Shown here: one piece after another, positions 9,530-20,711 of the stretch
Layout of the letters: every line of letters begins with the position of its first letter
Position numbering within the stretch: the first letter of the stretch is position 1
Source of the DNA: Budorcas taxicolor
Lineage: Eukaryota > Chordata > Mammalia > Artiodactyla > Bovidae
Direction of reading: 5' to 3'
Length of the DNA stretch: 64,000 nt
NCBI RefSeq assembly: GCF_023091745.1
Contig: NC_068915.1
Location: 57,486,001 to 57,550,000 of the forward strand
Notes under the pieces: generated by a model
Databases searched by the model: none
Seen by the model: the letters and a program-made list of their open reading frames with translations, nothing else
Told to the model about the DNA's origin: nothing
Program-made: the position numbers and the translations under genes

Positions 9530-10400
9530 CAGGAATGCTTCCTCCTGGGACTCTGGAAATCCCATTTCCTCGTCCCCAGGGCAGAGCTGTCCCGACTGCA
9601 CAATAATAACAGAATAAACTAATTAGATGGAGGAGCTCTTTTTGCCAATTCTCGGAGATTCTGAGAGTAGTAAAGTTCCCCAAAGAGAACAAGACAGCTG
9701 CCTACCATATGCACTGCTATGCATTGCTGAGGGTACAACTGGGGCTGCAACCCATGAATTTTTCATGGACCATTCTGCTCGATTGAGTGGTGCTCAGCAA
9801 CTGTGCCTAATGATCCAGGGATAGGAATGAAGAAAGCAGTGTAGGAGATGGATTCCAGTTTAGGAAAAGCCTGACATCTTAGAAGTTTTTCAAGGAATTT
9901 GGCAGTTTTGAGGGATAAGAGTTTGGGGTGACAAGATTCAGTGTAGGCTGGGTAGAACACAAAAGGACTGATGCATGGAGAGAACTTAAAAGGTCTGGTG
10001 GTGCCTAAGGTGTTCCACCTGGGCAGTGGGATGGAGGGGATGGGACAGCTGCAGGAGGGGAGGACCCTTTCTCAACATAGACCAAGACTCAGAATCCCAT
10101 TTGAGCCATTCTCTGGTCAAGACCCAGGTCAATAACAAAGATTCTCCCCTCTTCCTTTTGGCCAAAAAATTAGTCTGCATGGCCAGTTCTTAGCAGTTGC
10201 TGCCACCAACTCTGCCCCTCTGTGGGGATGACCTTCTCACCCCATCCTGGGTTCAGGGTGGACCACCACAGCCCAGACAGCCTCTGTGATGCTCAGGAAG
10301 ACAGCCTGTGAGCTTTTCTACATCAAGAGCTTTTGTGAAATGACTGCACAGAACCAGAAAAAAAGATTTTTTAAAAAATGAGGAACATGAGGAGATCATG
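9530..10400. other. intergenic DNA without recognised features
   Basis: GC-moderate unique sequence. ORFs of 60-65 codons are present on both strands with no recognisable domain. Confidence 0.35.
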
Positions 10401-10404
10401 TGGA

Positions 10405-10553
10405 TTCGTTACCATCTGAGCCACCAGGGAAGCCCATGAATACTGGAGTGGGTAGCCTTTCCCTTCTCCAGGGTATCTTCCCGACCCAGGAATTGAACTG
10501 GGGTCTCCTGCATTGCAGGCATATTTTTTACCAACTGAGCTATCAGGGAAGCC
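10405..10553 (-). mobile_element. Bov-tA SINE, antisense, rearranged
   Basis: The antisense tRNA-head end (accatctgagccaccaggga) occurs at 10410-10434, directly followed by a BovA body fragment and a second head ending at 10553 (ctatcagggaagcc). Two copies or an internal deletion/duplication explain this best. Confidence 0.8.
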
Positions 10554-10885
10554 TCACAAAGATTACAGAATCTTATAAAAGAGGGCTTGCATAGTTTAAA
10601 CCAGATTGTAACTATATGATGTATGTGAATTAACTTCATGATTATTTCTAACTAGACAAAATAACATCTCTACTAATAGAATTAAAATGCAAGCTTCATA
10701 TGTAGTTTAACATTTGGTGAGATTAATTTCAGTAATATATATCATTTAAACTAATGGATCCAAAATATTATCATTTTAGCATGTACTCAAAAATTTTAAA
10801 TCACTAATGAGATGTTCAACATTCTTTTCACTAAACTATGATTTCAGAATCTGGCAAATATTTTTCCATTTAAAACACATCTCAG

Positions 10886-11204
10886 GGGCTTCTCTGATGG
10901 TACGACGGATAAGAATCCACCTGCCAGTGCAGGGGACACAGGTTTGATCCCTGATCACAGAAGACCCTACATGCTGCAGAGCAACAAAGCCCACGCTACA
11001 GTTCCTGAGCCACATGCTGCAGCCACTGAAGCCTGGACACCTAGAGCCCGTGCTTCACAACAGGAGAAGCCACCGCAATGAGAGGCCCAAGCACCACAAC
11101 TAGAGTAGCCCCTGCTGGCCACAACTAGAGAAAGCCCTCGCACAACAACAAAGGCCCAGTGCAACCAAAAATACTTTTAAAATTAATTAACTAATTTAAA
11201 AAAT
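10886..11204 (+). mobile_element. CHR-type SINE, full length
   Basis: The tRNA-derived head 'ggcttctctgatggtacgac' is followed by the long CHR body with repeated 'gagcaac', 'ccgcaatgagaggcc' and 'ctagagaaagccc' blocks and an A-rich end. Target duplication: aaaacacatctcag at 10872-10885 and aaagcacatctcag at 11205-11218. Confidence 0.9.
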
Positions 11205-11294
11205 AAAGCACATCTCAGTTCAAGTGCTTCACAGCCACATGAGACCATTAGTACCATGTAAATATGGGCTAGAAACCCTTAAGTCCTTTCTGAG

Positions 11295-11418
11295 CTGTTT
11301 AGTCGCTAAGTCATGTCTGGCTCTTTGCAACCCCGTGAACTGTAGCCCACCGGGCTCCTCTGTCCATGTGATTCTCTAGGCAAGAATACTGGAGTGGGTT
11401 GCCATTTCCTTCTCCAGG
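11295..11418 (-). mobile_element. BovA monomer SINE, antisense
   Basis: Only the BovA half is present (from tagtcgctaagtcatgtctg to ccatttccttctccag). Target duplication: aagtcctttctgag at 11281-11294 and aagtcctttttgag at 11419-11432. Confidence 0.9.
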
Positions 11419-11432
11419 AAGTCCTTTTTGAG

Positions 11433-12163
11433 GCGGTGACTGAATGGCTGCTGGACTTCTCCCGTGTTTTAGTCCTGAGGGTCATGCTTATCAAGATTCC
11501 TCCATTCTTAAGAGCAGATGCATTTCAGTGTGTGAACCTTTGACAGCTCATTTTGCATCAGGGTTAAAGGCTGCAGCAATTCCATTTCCATTGGTGAAGG
11601 GCCGAGACATGCCTTCTTAGCAAGAGAGTCCAGAATGCCAGAGAGAACAGCCTGCTTGGTCATGCTGCTGGTTCAACTGTTTATTTTGATCACAGTCCCA
11701 TGCATGGTCTTGTATATCTTTGGGCTGAAGGCAGACGGAGCTATTATGGCCCCTGCATGAATAATCTATTGTTTTCAAATATGTTTCGCCATTCCTCTCT
11801 CAGCCATAAATACCTTCATTGCTAACGTGCTGTTCAAAATCACCATAATCAGAAGAGGGCCATTTTATATCCTCTGTTCACATGATCTGAGCAGTATTTT
11901 TGCATGACTTTAGGGAATAAACAAGGGGGGACATTTTAAAAATAGAATAAGCTTAATGGCTTTTTCACTTTTTTTTTTAACCACATTAGTATACTATGGG
12001 GTGATATGCACTAACTTTTGGTAGAAAGGGGGGCCTATTTTGTAACCGAAAGAAAGTGGAAAATGTTTCTGTAACATTTTTACTTTCTTTCAAGCTTTCA
12101 AATGACTCGAAAGAAATATGGAATAATAAAATAAAAACTTGAAGGCTGCCAAAAAATATCCTC
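11433..12163. other. repeat-poor block with a hairpin; candidate regulatory DNA
   Basis: No repeat family is recognisable over about 700 bases between two SINE/LINE neighbours. It has balanced composition and many homeobox- and E-box-like words but no convincing ORF. It holds the hairpin at 12048-12091. Enhancer function is only a possibility. Confidence 0.35.
12048..12091. repeat. compact inverted repeat (hairpin), 19-20 base arms
   Basis: The left arm at 12048-12067 begins gaaagaaagt and the right arm at 12073-12091 ends actttctttc. They pair along their whole length except for one mismatch and one bulge, and the loop is five bases (12068-12072). Confidence 0.85.
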
Positions 12164-12239
12164 CATTCTTGTTGTACATCCTATAACTTACATAATATTG
12201 TACATCAACTATACACTTCAGTAAAAAAAAAAAAATTTA
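12164..12239 (+). repeat. L1 3' end fragment with A-run
   Basis: The string 'attgtacatcaactatac' followed by 'ttcagtaaaaa' is the usual end of ruminant L1 3' regions. Only the tail is left. Confidence 0.5.
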
Positions 12240-13680
12240 AGACTCCTCCTTCCTTCTGGCTTCCATTCTCTGCTTCCCATAGTGCTCCTGTGTCCGCTCT
12301 GTCTGCAGATACAGTGAAGAAGCAACAGTGCAAACTAACGATGTTTCAGGTATGGTATGGACTAAATAGAGCTTCACAGTTCTGACTGGCGCCCAGCCTC
12401 ACCTATGACTCTTTTACCAGAAACCAACCTGGATGAAAGGGAGTCTGAAGCCAGTTGACATCTCTTCCCCTCCCATTACCCCACCCTCCACTCCACTCCC
12501 CACCATCAGACTTAACAAGGAAATTTCATTCCTGAGATTCTAACTCTTGGATAATTTCAGGATTAATAAAGATGTAACTTTATTGAATCTCAATGCTGAG
12601 ATTCAGTGCTAAGATTCTTCTCTTCTGTGAGGACACACTGAGATGGAGGAACTTGGTGGCCAGTTCCATCTACTGCAAAGCAATCACACAAGTTATTTTC
12701 TTGGTGTGTTTTTTTCTTGCTGAAGAAGCAGGACAGTTCTGTTTGACTTTGGAAAGGCACAGCTAAGTCCAGAACTGCTTCTCCCAGAAGGCATGATTCT
12801 AAGGGTTTCATCCTCCTTTTGTGTTCCTGGTGGTTCCAAGTCTTGCAATGGCCTCTGAACAGCCTGTCTCCAGCATGTTCTGGTCCACTTGATCCCCAAT
12901 CACTGCCCCGGTGCTCCTTCTAAAACCCCACTGATAGCAGACTTTCCTCTGCTCAACTCCCTTCTAGGGGTCCAGCCCTTCATTACCTACAGGGTCACAT
13001 TTATACAGGATCACGTTCACATAGGGTTACGTTCAACTCTTGAACCTGCTGTAACCTCAGTGTCTCCCCTCGTATCCAGGCAGGCCAGATCCAGCTTCTC
13101 CCTCTCAGTCAAAGACCCCTTACCTCTAACATATTTGGCTTGAAGAAGGGTGGACTCGCGGCCATCCTAACTCAGTCCACATTGCCAGCTGCTTATTCAT
13201 GGTCACCTGACTCCTAACAGCTCTCTCTGCAAGTCTGGGATGGCTGCTCTGGCCACTAGGAAAGGCTTCCACGCTCTTGGTTGACCCCCTCCAAACATGT
13301 ATGCTGCCCATTCTTGCCCCTGCCCCCACCCTCAACATACTAACACAGAAGGGTTTTGTGTTACAGGCTTTTCCTAAAGGTTTGGCCAGTATTGTCTGTT
13401 GACCCAGCACAGAGGGAACAGGAAATGAGGTGGTTCTCTGGATCCTCTCAGCCATCATGGCCATGGAAAATTCCTCCCTGGAAGTCCATCCACACTACCT
13501 GGGTCCCCACTCACCTCTTTGCTTTTAGAGTTAGAGCAAAGATTCCTATCTCTCCTCTCCTAGACTTCCAGGGCTTTCAACACACTCCACTTGCCAGCTC
13601 TTCTCCCCCAGAAAGCACCAACAATTCTCATTACTTTATTATCATGCAGAGGACCAGGTGATCCTATTTCACATTGCAAG
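12240..13680. other. intergenic DNA, no gene seen
   Basis: CT-rich unique sequence. ORFs of 73-112 codons occur on both strands (for example minus 13126-13464) but share no domain that I know and have no splice or promoter context. Confidence 0.35.
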
Positions 13681-13689
13681 GTTTCTAAC

Positions 13690-13990
13690 CTGGAATCCAT
13701 GGGCTCCTAAGGAGACTGTAAATAGACTTCAGGAGGGGTTGTGGATTTGCATGGGGAGAAAGTTACATCTTCATTGTTTTCAACAATCTTGAAATAAAAT
13801 TTTGCATTTAGTTCAGTGATAAGTGTAGCAACAAACCACAGAACCTGAGACACTGACACCAATTGAACCACAGATATTTCATATTATCTTATGTTTGAGC
13901 AGATATCTCAAATACTGCTTATACCCATTATTATTTGGAAATTACTTTGAAATTATAAATTACTTGTTAAAAGCAAAAAAGCTGATTTAA
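13690..13990. repeat. old interspersed repeat-like segment, family unresolved
   Basis: The order 'ggaatccatgggctcc', 'aaagttacatcttcattg', 'caacaaaccacag', 'cacagatatttcatatt' and 'aattataaattactt' resembles a common mammalian repeat known to me by sight, probably a DNA transposon. I cannot name it. Confidence 0.35.
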
Positions 13991-14023
13991 TGTGGAAAGT
14001 GGCATACATATTGGTATCTCAGT

Positions 14024-14135
14024 TTTTTTATTTTTATTTTTAGTTAATTTATTTTTTAAGTTTTTTAAAGGCTTTTTGGCGACACCATGTGGCATGGGGG
14101 ATCTTAGTTCCCCAACCAAGGACTGACCCTGAGGG
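14024..14135 (-). mobile_element. short CHR-type SINE remnant, antisense
   Basis: T-rich start, then 'catgtggcatgggggatctt' and 'agttccccaaccaaggactg', the antisense of the short CHR class. The head is lost. Confidence 0.6.
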
Positions 14136-14149
14136 AAGAGAGTCTATGC

Positions 14150-14645
14150 TAGTACGAGAGGCAGAATAATGGCTTGCCGAGGATGTCCATGTTCTAATCC
14201 TTGGGACCTATGAATATGTTAGGTTCGTGGTGAAGAGGAGTTAAATTTGCAAATGAAATTAAGGCAGCTAATCAACTGACTTCAAAATAGGGAGATTATC
14301 CTGGATTGCCTGGGTAGGTAATCCTTAGAAAAGATTTTAACATGGAAAAGGAAGTCTAAACAATAAAATAAGGGTATGTGACTATGGAAGAAAAACACAG
14401 AGAGATGCAATGTTGCTGGCATCGAAGAGAGAAGGAAGCCATGAGCCACAGAATGTGGGAAGCCTCTACAAGCTAGAAATAGCACAGAATCAGATGCTCT
14501 CCTGGAGCCTCCGGAAGGAAACAAAGCCCAGAAACCTATTTCCATTGTCTACCCTACTAAACTGTAAGGTAATAAATTTGTGTTGTGTAAGTTGCCATAT
14601 TTGTTGTGACTTGTTACCTCAGCAATGGGAAACTAGTATAGCTAG
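14150..14645 (+). mobile_element. MaLR-like solo LTR (MLT1-type), old
   Basis: Pieces in order: 'gatgtccatgttctaatcc', 'gggagattatcctggatt', 'gaagccatgagccacag', 'aactgtaaggtaataaattt', then 'ttgttacctcagcaatggga'. This layout and the ending match mammalian MaLR LTRs. No internal viral region is present; it is a long-dead solo LTR. Confidence 0.6.
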
Positions 14646-15605
14646 GTCACTCAGTTTCCATACAATGGCTCTTGGAGGGTTAGTGGAGAGAAGTGAGACT
14701 GTAAATCTCTTGAATCCAGCCTCATGGGTTTTACTTTGGAAATAATGACTGGGTGTATTAGCATGAATTAAGAGCTACAACATTTGAACAACACCAATAT
14801 GATGCTGAAGGTTTAGCAAGGGATCATTGAGTCCTGGGAAAGCATTTACAACATTCAGAGCATCCACTCACTCTCAATACTGGTGCAAGGACCAAAATAA
14901 TGATACAGGTGCATTGATCAAACCATCCTTTCCCCATTTTCTCTCTCAACTGGGGAAATCAAAGTAGGGCAGTCTCCATACTGTGTCATTCAATCATTAG
15001 AAATATGACATAAGGCTGCAAATGCTAAAGTTGGTTATATTTGTCATTGCAGTCTGGCATTGAATAGAGTGCCACGTAAATGTTTACATTTAACACTCAG
15101 TAAATGTGTTGACATAGTGTCTTAGACTGTCTTTGTGATATGAATTAATTCAGCAGTTCTGTGATAAGCCATGGCAATTTAAATGACCATGTAAGCCAAG
15201 ATCATTATGCCAAGTTCCAGGGAAATCAAGAATGAATGATGAATGATGCTTTTTCCTCTAATGAACCTCATCATAATTTTTGAGCTGGAATCCTAATTAA
15301 AAGATCAGTTCCAATATTTGTAACACCTGCATTTTCCTGACTAAAGCTTCACATTTAAAATTAACATTTGGAAACAGTGCAATTTGGTTTTTTTATTCCC
15401 TCTCTTGGAGTTGAGGACTGCCAGTAGTGAGAATCAGTTTGGTCATAGGCATGAAGGAGCAAAATAGTAGATTGAAATTTCAGCTTGAAAAAGCTTTTCC
15501 TACATCCTTCTTAAGCAGTTGGCAGTCAAATGTGGGGAGGAGGGGGGAATATTGAAATGTTGTCTTAGATGCAAAGTCAAAATAAAGTCCCCAATATCTT
15601 TGCAA
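14646..15605. other. intergenic DNA without recognised features
   Basis: AT-moderate sequence with a small (GAAT)n-like run at about 15229-15247. No gene supported. Confidence 0.4.
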
Positions 15606-15912
15606 AGGTTTGGTTCCAGCCCCTCACCTCCACCTGTGGTTAACATAATCCAAGGATGCTCAAGTTCCTTATATAAATGGTGCGGTATTTACATATAACC
15701 TACATACATCCTCCCTTATATCAATATTTTAAATCATCTCTTCATTACTTAAAATACCTAATACAACGTAAATGCTATGCAAATAGTTGTGAGTGTGACA
15801 AATTTAAGTTTTACTTTTTGGAAATTTCTGGTATGTTTACTAATATTTTTGACTGTAGGTTGGTTGAATTCACGGATACAGAATCTGTGGATCTCTAGAG
15901 GGCTGACTGTAC
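15606..15912. mobile_element. Tigger/MER2-like DNA transposon copy 1
   Basis: It runs from 'aggtttggttccagcccctc' through 'caaggatgctcaagttcctt' and 'ttaaatcatctcttcatta' to 'ggttggttgaattcacgga' and 'gggctgactgta'. This is the order of a non-autonomous Tigger-class element. The same family recurs at 20712-21064 and, truncated, at 55625-55757. Confidence 0.7.
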
Positions 15913-16462
15913 TCTGAAATGCAACAAACATCTCCACAGGGGGATTAATGTAAACATTTTACTTTATTTGATCATCAAATAACCAAAAGTGGCTAGGCAA
16001 GGTCTCAGCTGATGGAAGGGTCCTTTACCTAGTCTACCAAACACTCTAAGTAGCCTAACACAGATGGATCATGGCATCCACCATGGATTTGGACAACATT
16101 GCAAAATGGATGGACTTTTCTTTTAGTACCTTCACACACTGTATAATTCACTCTCTTCCAGTTCTTCCCCTACTCAATAGGTGTCCCCAAGCCTACAATT
16201 ATGCCTTACACATTCTTCAGCTTGAAAGCCAATGTACTGGCCTCTGCCAGACAACATATAAGTTACTGACAATCAGTCCTCTCAAAAAGTAGTTTTAGTT
16301 TTCCCTGGGAATATAGTTTTTATTTCAGCTTCTTGCTAATGTTCTCAATTGACTACTTTTTCACATCCACCAGATAATTACAAAATGCCCATGTATGTGA
16401 TACAGTCATTGAAAAGAAAAGATTGAGCAAAATTATATAAAGTTTGGCATATTATAATAGCT
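15913..16462. other. intergenic DNA without recognised features
   Basis: No gene or repeat family recognised. A 73-residue ORF at 16071-16292 has no known resemblance. Confidence 0.35.
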
Positions 16463-16477
16463 AATATAACATGGCCA

Positions 16478-16936
16478 TATAGTCAAAGCTATGACTTTTC
16501 CAGTAGTCGTGTATGGATGTGAGAGCTGGACAATAAAGAAAGCTGAGCACCAAAGAATTGACGCTTTTGAACTGCGGTGTTGGAGAAGACTCTTGAGAGT
16601 CCCTTGGACTGCAAAGAGATCAAACCAGTCCATCATAAAGGAAATCAGTTCTGAATATTCATTGGAAGGACTGATGCTGAAGCTGAAACCCCAATACTTT
16701 GGCCACCTGATGCAAAGAACTGACTCATTTGAAAAGACCCTGATGCTGGGAAAGATTGAAGGCAGGAGGAGAAAGGGATGACAGAGGATAAGAATGGTTG
16801 GATGGCATCACCGACTCAATGGACATGAGTTTGAGTAAGCGCTGGGAGTTGTTGATGGACAGGGAGGCCTGGCGTGCTACATAGAGTGCATGGGGTCGCA
16901 AAGAGTCAGACACAACTGAGCTACTGAACTGAACTG
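16478..16936 (+). mobile_element. BovB LINE 3' end, sense, 460 bp
   Basis: It starts at tagtcaaagctatgactttt and ends in the gaactgaact tail. Translation gives the BovB C-terminal region ('AKRSNQSIIKEISSEYSLEGLML'). Target duplication aatataacatg occurs at 16463-16473 and 16937-16947. Confidence 0.9.
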
Positions 16937-16955
16937 AATATAACATGTAATATAT

Positions 16956-17134
16956 TTGCCATCAAAATGCTTTTAATGCCACCAACCTTTCAATTTAATG
17001 TTGAAACAGAAAAGCAATTCACCAATGACTTGCTTTTTGCTTTGGATTTTATTTCTCTATCTGCCCTAAACCTTAAATACTTGTACTTCCAAAACAAAAA
17101 AAAAACAAAACTTTTTTTTCTCTAGCAACTAAAT
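16956..17134 (+). repeat. local duplication, copy 1 (resumes at 17372-17380)
   Basis: From ttgccatcaaaatgctttta to ctctagcaactaaat this stretch matches 18147-18320 base for base with scattered changes. The words 'caattcaccaatgact' and 'gctttttgctttggatttta' are shared. Copy 1 is broken by a Bov-tA at 17135-17358; copy 2 is not. I do not recognise the unit as a known repeat family. Confidence 0.85.
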
Positions 17135-17358
17135 GTGAAAGAAAAGTGAAAGTGTTAGTCACTCAGTTGTGTTCAAATCTTTGCGACCCCATAGATTGTA
17201 GCTTGCCAGTCTCCTCTGTTCATGGGATTTTTCCAAGCAAGAATATTGGAGTGGAAATTGCCATTTCCTTTTCTAGGGGATCTTTCTGACCCAGAGATCA
17301 AACCCAGGTCTCCCACATTGCAGGCAGACTCTCTACTCTCTGAGCCATCAGGAAAGCC
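17135..17358 (-). mobile_element. Bov-tA SINE, antisense, inside duplication copy 1
   Basis: Reverse-complement body and head ending catcaggaaagcc. Target duplication ctagcaactaaat at 17122-17134 and 17359-17371, perfect over 13 bases. Confidence 0.95.
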
Positions 17359-17371
17359 CTAGCAACTAAAT

Positions 17372-17768
17372 AGTTTCTGTAAAATGCTTACATATGTACA
17401 TATTTCATTTGTCTTTATATGTATCATTATATATGTGTGTGCATAGTATAAATACATATAAAATAAACATTATGTGAAATTAAGATGCATTTGTAAAATT
17501 GCTAAAATTTCAACCAGGTTGATTTCATCTGCAAAATGATAGGGAAGAACTGTCTGAGCATTGAGAAAGGGCTTGAAATTACTTGTGATTTCAAAATTAC
17601 TTGTGAAAAGTTAAGAGTTTAATTTTAAAATCATCAAAGTTAAGAAAATGATTTTTTAAATGACTTGATCATTTTCACCAAAGAAAGGTGAGGTTTTGAA
17701 CTGACTGACTTTTTTATGCCATGACATTTCAGTTTCTCCATGTTTCAAATGATTTCCTCCTTGCCATC
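17372..17768. other. AT-rich intergenic DNA
   Basis: Contains tatatgt-rich sequence at 17390-17460 and no supported gene. Confidence 0.4.
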
Positions 17769-17780
17769 TGCACATGGTCT

Positions 17781-17997
17781 GTGTGTGTGTGTGTTTTAGT
17801 TGCTCAGTTGTGTCTGACTCTTTGTGACCCCAAAAGCTATATCCTGCCAGGCTCCTCTGTCCATGGAGTTCTCCAAGCAAGAATACTGGAGTGGGTAACC
17901 ATGCCCTTCTCTAAGGGATCTTCCTGACCCAGGGATTAAACCAGGGTCTCCTATATTGCAGGCAGATTCTTTACCATCTAAACCACCCAGGAAGCCT
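17781..17997 (-). mobile_element. Bov-tA SINE, antisense, with (GT)n tail
   Basis: The microsatellite tail gtgtgtgtgtgtgt starts at 17781, then the body and head ending cacccaggaagcc. Target duplication: tgcacatggtct at 17769-17780 and tgcatatggcct at 17998-18009. Confidence 0.9.
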
Positions 17998-18146
17998 GCA
18001 TATGGCCTAGGGGTGTTGTAATTTGCTTTATTATCACTTTCATCAACTTCACCAGCCCACACACTTGTCTTCTAAATAACATTTATTAGATCTTCGATGG
18101 GTAACAAGAATAAACACAGGCTGAAGACAGATCCTAGACTTTAAGA

Positions 18147-18320
18147 TTGCCATCAAAATGCTTTTAACTCTACCAACCTTTCAGTTTACCCTTGAAACAG
18201 AAAAACAATTCACCAATGACTAGCTTTTTGCTTTGGATTTTATTTATCTATCTGCCCTAAACACCAAATAATTTGTATTTTTTAAAAAAACTTTTTTTCC
18301 TCTAGCACCTAAGTAGTTTA
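18147..18320 (+). repeat. local duplication, copy 2
   Basis: Partner of 16956-17134, about 1.19 kb downstream in the same orientation. It ends in 'ctctagcacctaagtagttt', which corresponds to sequence on both sides of the SINE in copy 1, so the duplication came first. Confidence 0.85.
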
Positions 18321-18730
18321 TACTCACTGGGAGGAATATGAAAAAACTAAAAAAATCAACATAAGCTAATTGTTAAGAAATACCATGTTGAGTACACTTG
18401 GGTATCTCATTGTATTGTGGGTTGTTGTTTTTTTTTTAACTAATATCATTAGCATTTTCTCATATCATTAAAAAGTCTCTGAAAACATGATTTTGGTGAC
18501 TGTAGACCATTAACTATTCTCTTGCCAAGAACATCTATGTTAATTTCTGTAATAATAGCATGAGAAACAGTTTTGTTCATTAACCATTAGATGCATATCT
18601 ACCTTTTAAAGGATGCGTTTCCAGAAGTGATTGTAAGGATTCTTAGTATTTCTTTAGGAATAAAGGAAAACCCATTTCATCCAGACTTATATGAGGATGC
18701 TTCATAGTTCTTTTCACTGAATAGACCTTC
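18321..18730. other. intergenic DNA without recognised features
   Basis: AT-rich, with a T-run at 18425-18440. No gene supported. Confidence 0.4.
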
Positions 18731-18734
18731 TAAG

Positions 18735-18887
18735 GTAGCACTGTCCAAAAAACCTTTTGATGGTGACAAAAATATTCCATATCTGTGCTAATATGCTCAC
18801 CACTGGCCACATGTGGCTACTGAACATATGTGGCCAGCGAGAACAAAGACCTGAATGTTAAATTTTATTTTAATTAATTTAAATCAA
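18735..18887. repeat. old DNA transposon-like repeat (family unresolved)
   Basis: The pieces 'tagcactgtccaaaa', 'atatctgtgctaatatgc', 'caccactggccacatgtggct' style text and the final 'ttttaattaatttaaat' follow a widespread mammalian element known by the words 'ccacatgtggctact'. I cannot fix the family name. Confidence 0.5.
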
Positions 18888-19165
18888 TTTTATTAAAAAA
18901 TTTTTATTGACATATAGTTGATTCACAATGTTGTGTTCATTTCTGCTGTATAGCAAAGTGAGTCAGTTATATATATATATATATATATATATTCTTTTTC
19001 ATATTCTTTCCCATTATTGTTTATCACAGGATATTGCCTATAGTTCCCTGTGCGGTACAGTAGGATCTTGTTGTTTATTCATTCTATATATAATAGTTTA
19101 CATCTGCTAATTCCAAACTCCCAACCCCTCCCACCCCATTCCCCCTTAAGTCAATTTTACTAACT
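18888..19165 (-). mobile_element. ruminant L1 3' region, antisense, with internal (TA)n
   Basis: Text such as 'acatatagttgattcacaat', 'tctgctgtatagcaaagtga' and 'tagttccctgtgcggtacag' is typical of the antisense 3' region of artiodactyl L1. A (TA)n tract interrupts it at 18970-18992. Confidence 0.8.
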
Positions 19166-19849
19166 ACATGTGATTAGTAGCAACCATAAGAGATGGCATG
19201 ATGAAAAAGCAGGAAAACACTGGAGTTTAACAAATAGTATTTTTAAAAATATTTCTTGAAGTGCAAAATCCACATTTTCTCTAATCACTGGCATTTGAAA
19301 CCTTAATGTTTTAGCTACAGCACCTCTCCTTTGCCCCTTAGTTAATTTAACTAAATGAGCTTTGATGAGTATATACATGATATACAAGGAAATACATGAT
19401 ATCCACCAAGCTAAACAACTTGTACTTTACAAAAGTTGTGTTATTTTAATTGCTACAAAGGAGCTACAGACACTTAAGAAATTCTGTTTGAGGAATATCA
19501 ATTATGTTATTCAGATTTTCAGAAGTAGTTTAAGATATAATAAAAATATGACATGATTCAGAACACCAGAGAGGTTTAAAAGACAAGTTACCACAGAGTG
19601 TTGATAAGTGTTCTGTGTTCTGAAAACGGAAGCATACAAATCAGCCTACTTTATGGTTCTTAGTTTGTATCTGAAAAAAGTTAAATGAAATTTTGGCTCA
19701 TCTTTGGGAGAAAACTTACCAAGTTACACTTTTCAGGAAAAACTGCCTCTGAGCTATGATCTTACCTATTTCACACTTGTTTCAGTCCATCACCCACTCC
19801 TTCACTGTTGATTCAGCCAACATGAATCAAGTTTAAAATTGTCTTTTAT
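19166..19849. other. intergenic DNA without recognised features
   Basis: AT-rich unique sequence with no supported gene or repeat. Confidence 0.4.
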
Positions 19850-20085
19850 GTTCCCATTTTGAATACTCTTCCTGCCTACTACCACTTTTGTCTTCAACAA
19901 GATGACTTCAACTCATTTTCCAAATTCCTATGAAGTTAGAAGTTAGTATCATTCATTACACTGCTTACTTCCTATTCAATACCTGTCTGTCTTCTCCTCT
20001 ACACTAGAAACTCCTTGAGGTTGAGGACCATGACCGTGTTGTCTTCTTGTTGCCATATCAAAAGCACCAGATGAATGATGGTAGA
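19850..20085 (+). repeat. L2 LINE 3' end, diverged
   Basis: 'ctacactagaaactccttga', 'ggttgaggaccatgaccgtg' and 'agcaccagatgaatgatgg' fall in L2 3'-end order. Followed by a (GATA/GACA)n run at 20082-20118. Confidence 0.55.
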
Positions 20086-20118
20086 TAGATAGACAGACAT
20101 AGAGACAGATACAGATTG
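20082..20118 (+). repeat. (GATA/GACA)n simple repeat
   Basis: Imperfect tetranucleotide units tagatagatagacagacatagagacag occur in this span. Confidence 0.75.
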
Positions 20119-20189
20119 TTTTAGAGATATAGATATATGGGTAGATATAGTCAGTGCTTCTTAAATATTTACTAAGTGCATAAGCGAAT

Positions 20190-20340
20190 TTAACTCCTCA
20201 CAACTGCCATGTAAGGAACGGATTTTCAGTCCCATTGTGGATGAAGAAAGTGAAGCTCAGAGAGTACACTTGCTCTGGGTCTCATGGCTGAGAGGTGAGA
20301 GAAGTGGAATTTTGAGTCCCAAGTCTGGAATTCTTTTCAT
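20190..20340 (-). repeat. MIR SINE, antisense
   Basis: 'tgaagctcagagagtacact' and the 'tctcatggctgagagg' segment follow the antisense MIR order. Confidence 0.6.
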
Positions 20341-20711
20341 TATATGAGAGTTGCCCTCTCATTCTTCTCTAGGCTGGCTTTTCTCATTCATCTCTATTTC
20401 CCTAGCTGAACAGATACATGAACAATGGAAGTAATTCCAGTAAGGACAGGGTTACAATGAAAATAGCTGCTGCCATGGAATAAATAAATGCAAGAATGGA
20501 GCTGTGTCTAGGGCTAAATACTCTTCTCATTGTACAATGAGTTACCATGCTCTCTCCAGTTTGAAAAAATAAGGCCACAGACTGCAGCTCCCCTGGTTTG
20601 TAATAAGCATCACAGTTCCATTTAACCAGCTTAAAAAGATCCACATTAAATACTGTAGCATTGTCCTACTACAATCCCATGGATTCTGCTTTAAATAACC
20701 AAATTACGTAG

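Noticed and set aside
14150..14645. endogenous retrovirus provirus
   Set aside because: Only solo, decayed LTR-like pieces were seen here and at 21969, 24331 and 41380; no gag, pol or env text was recognised.
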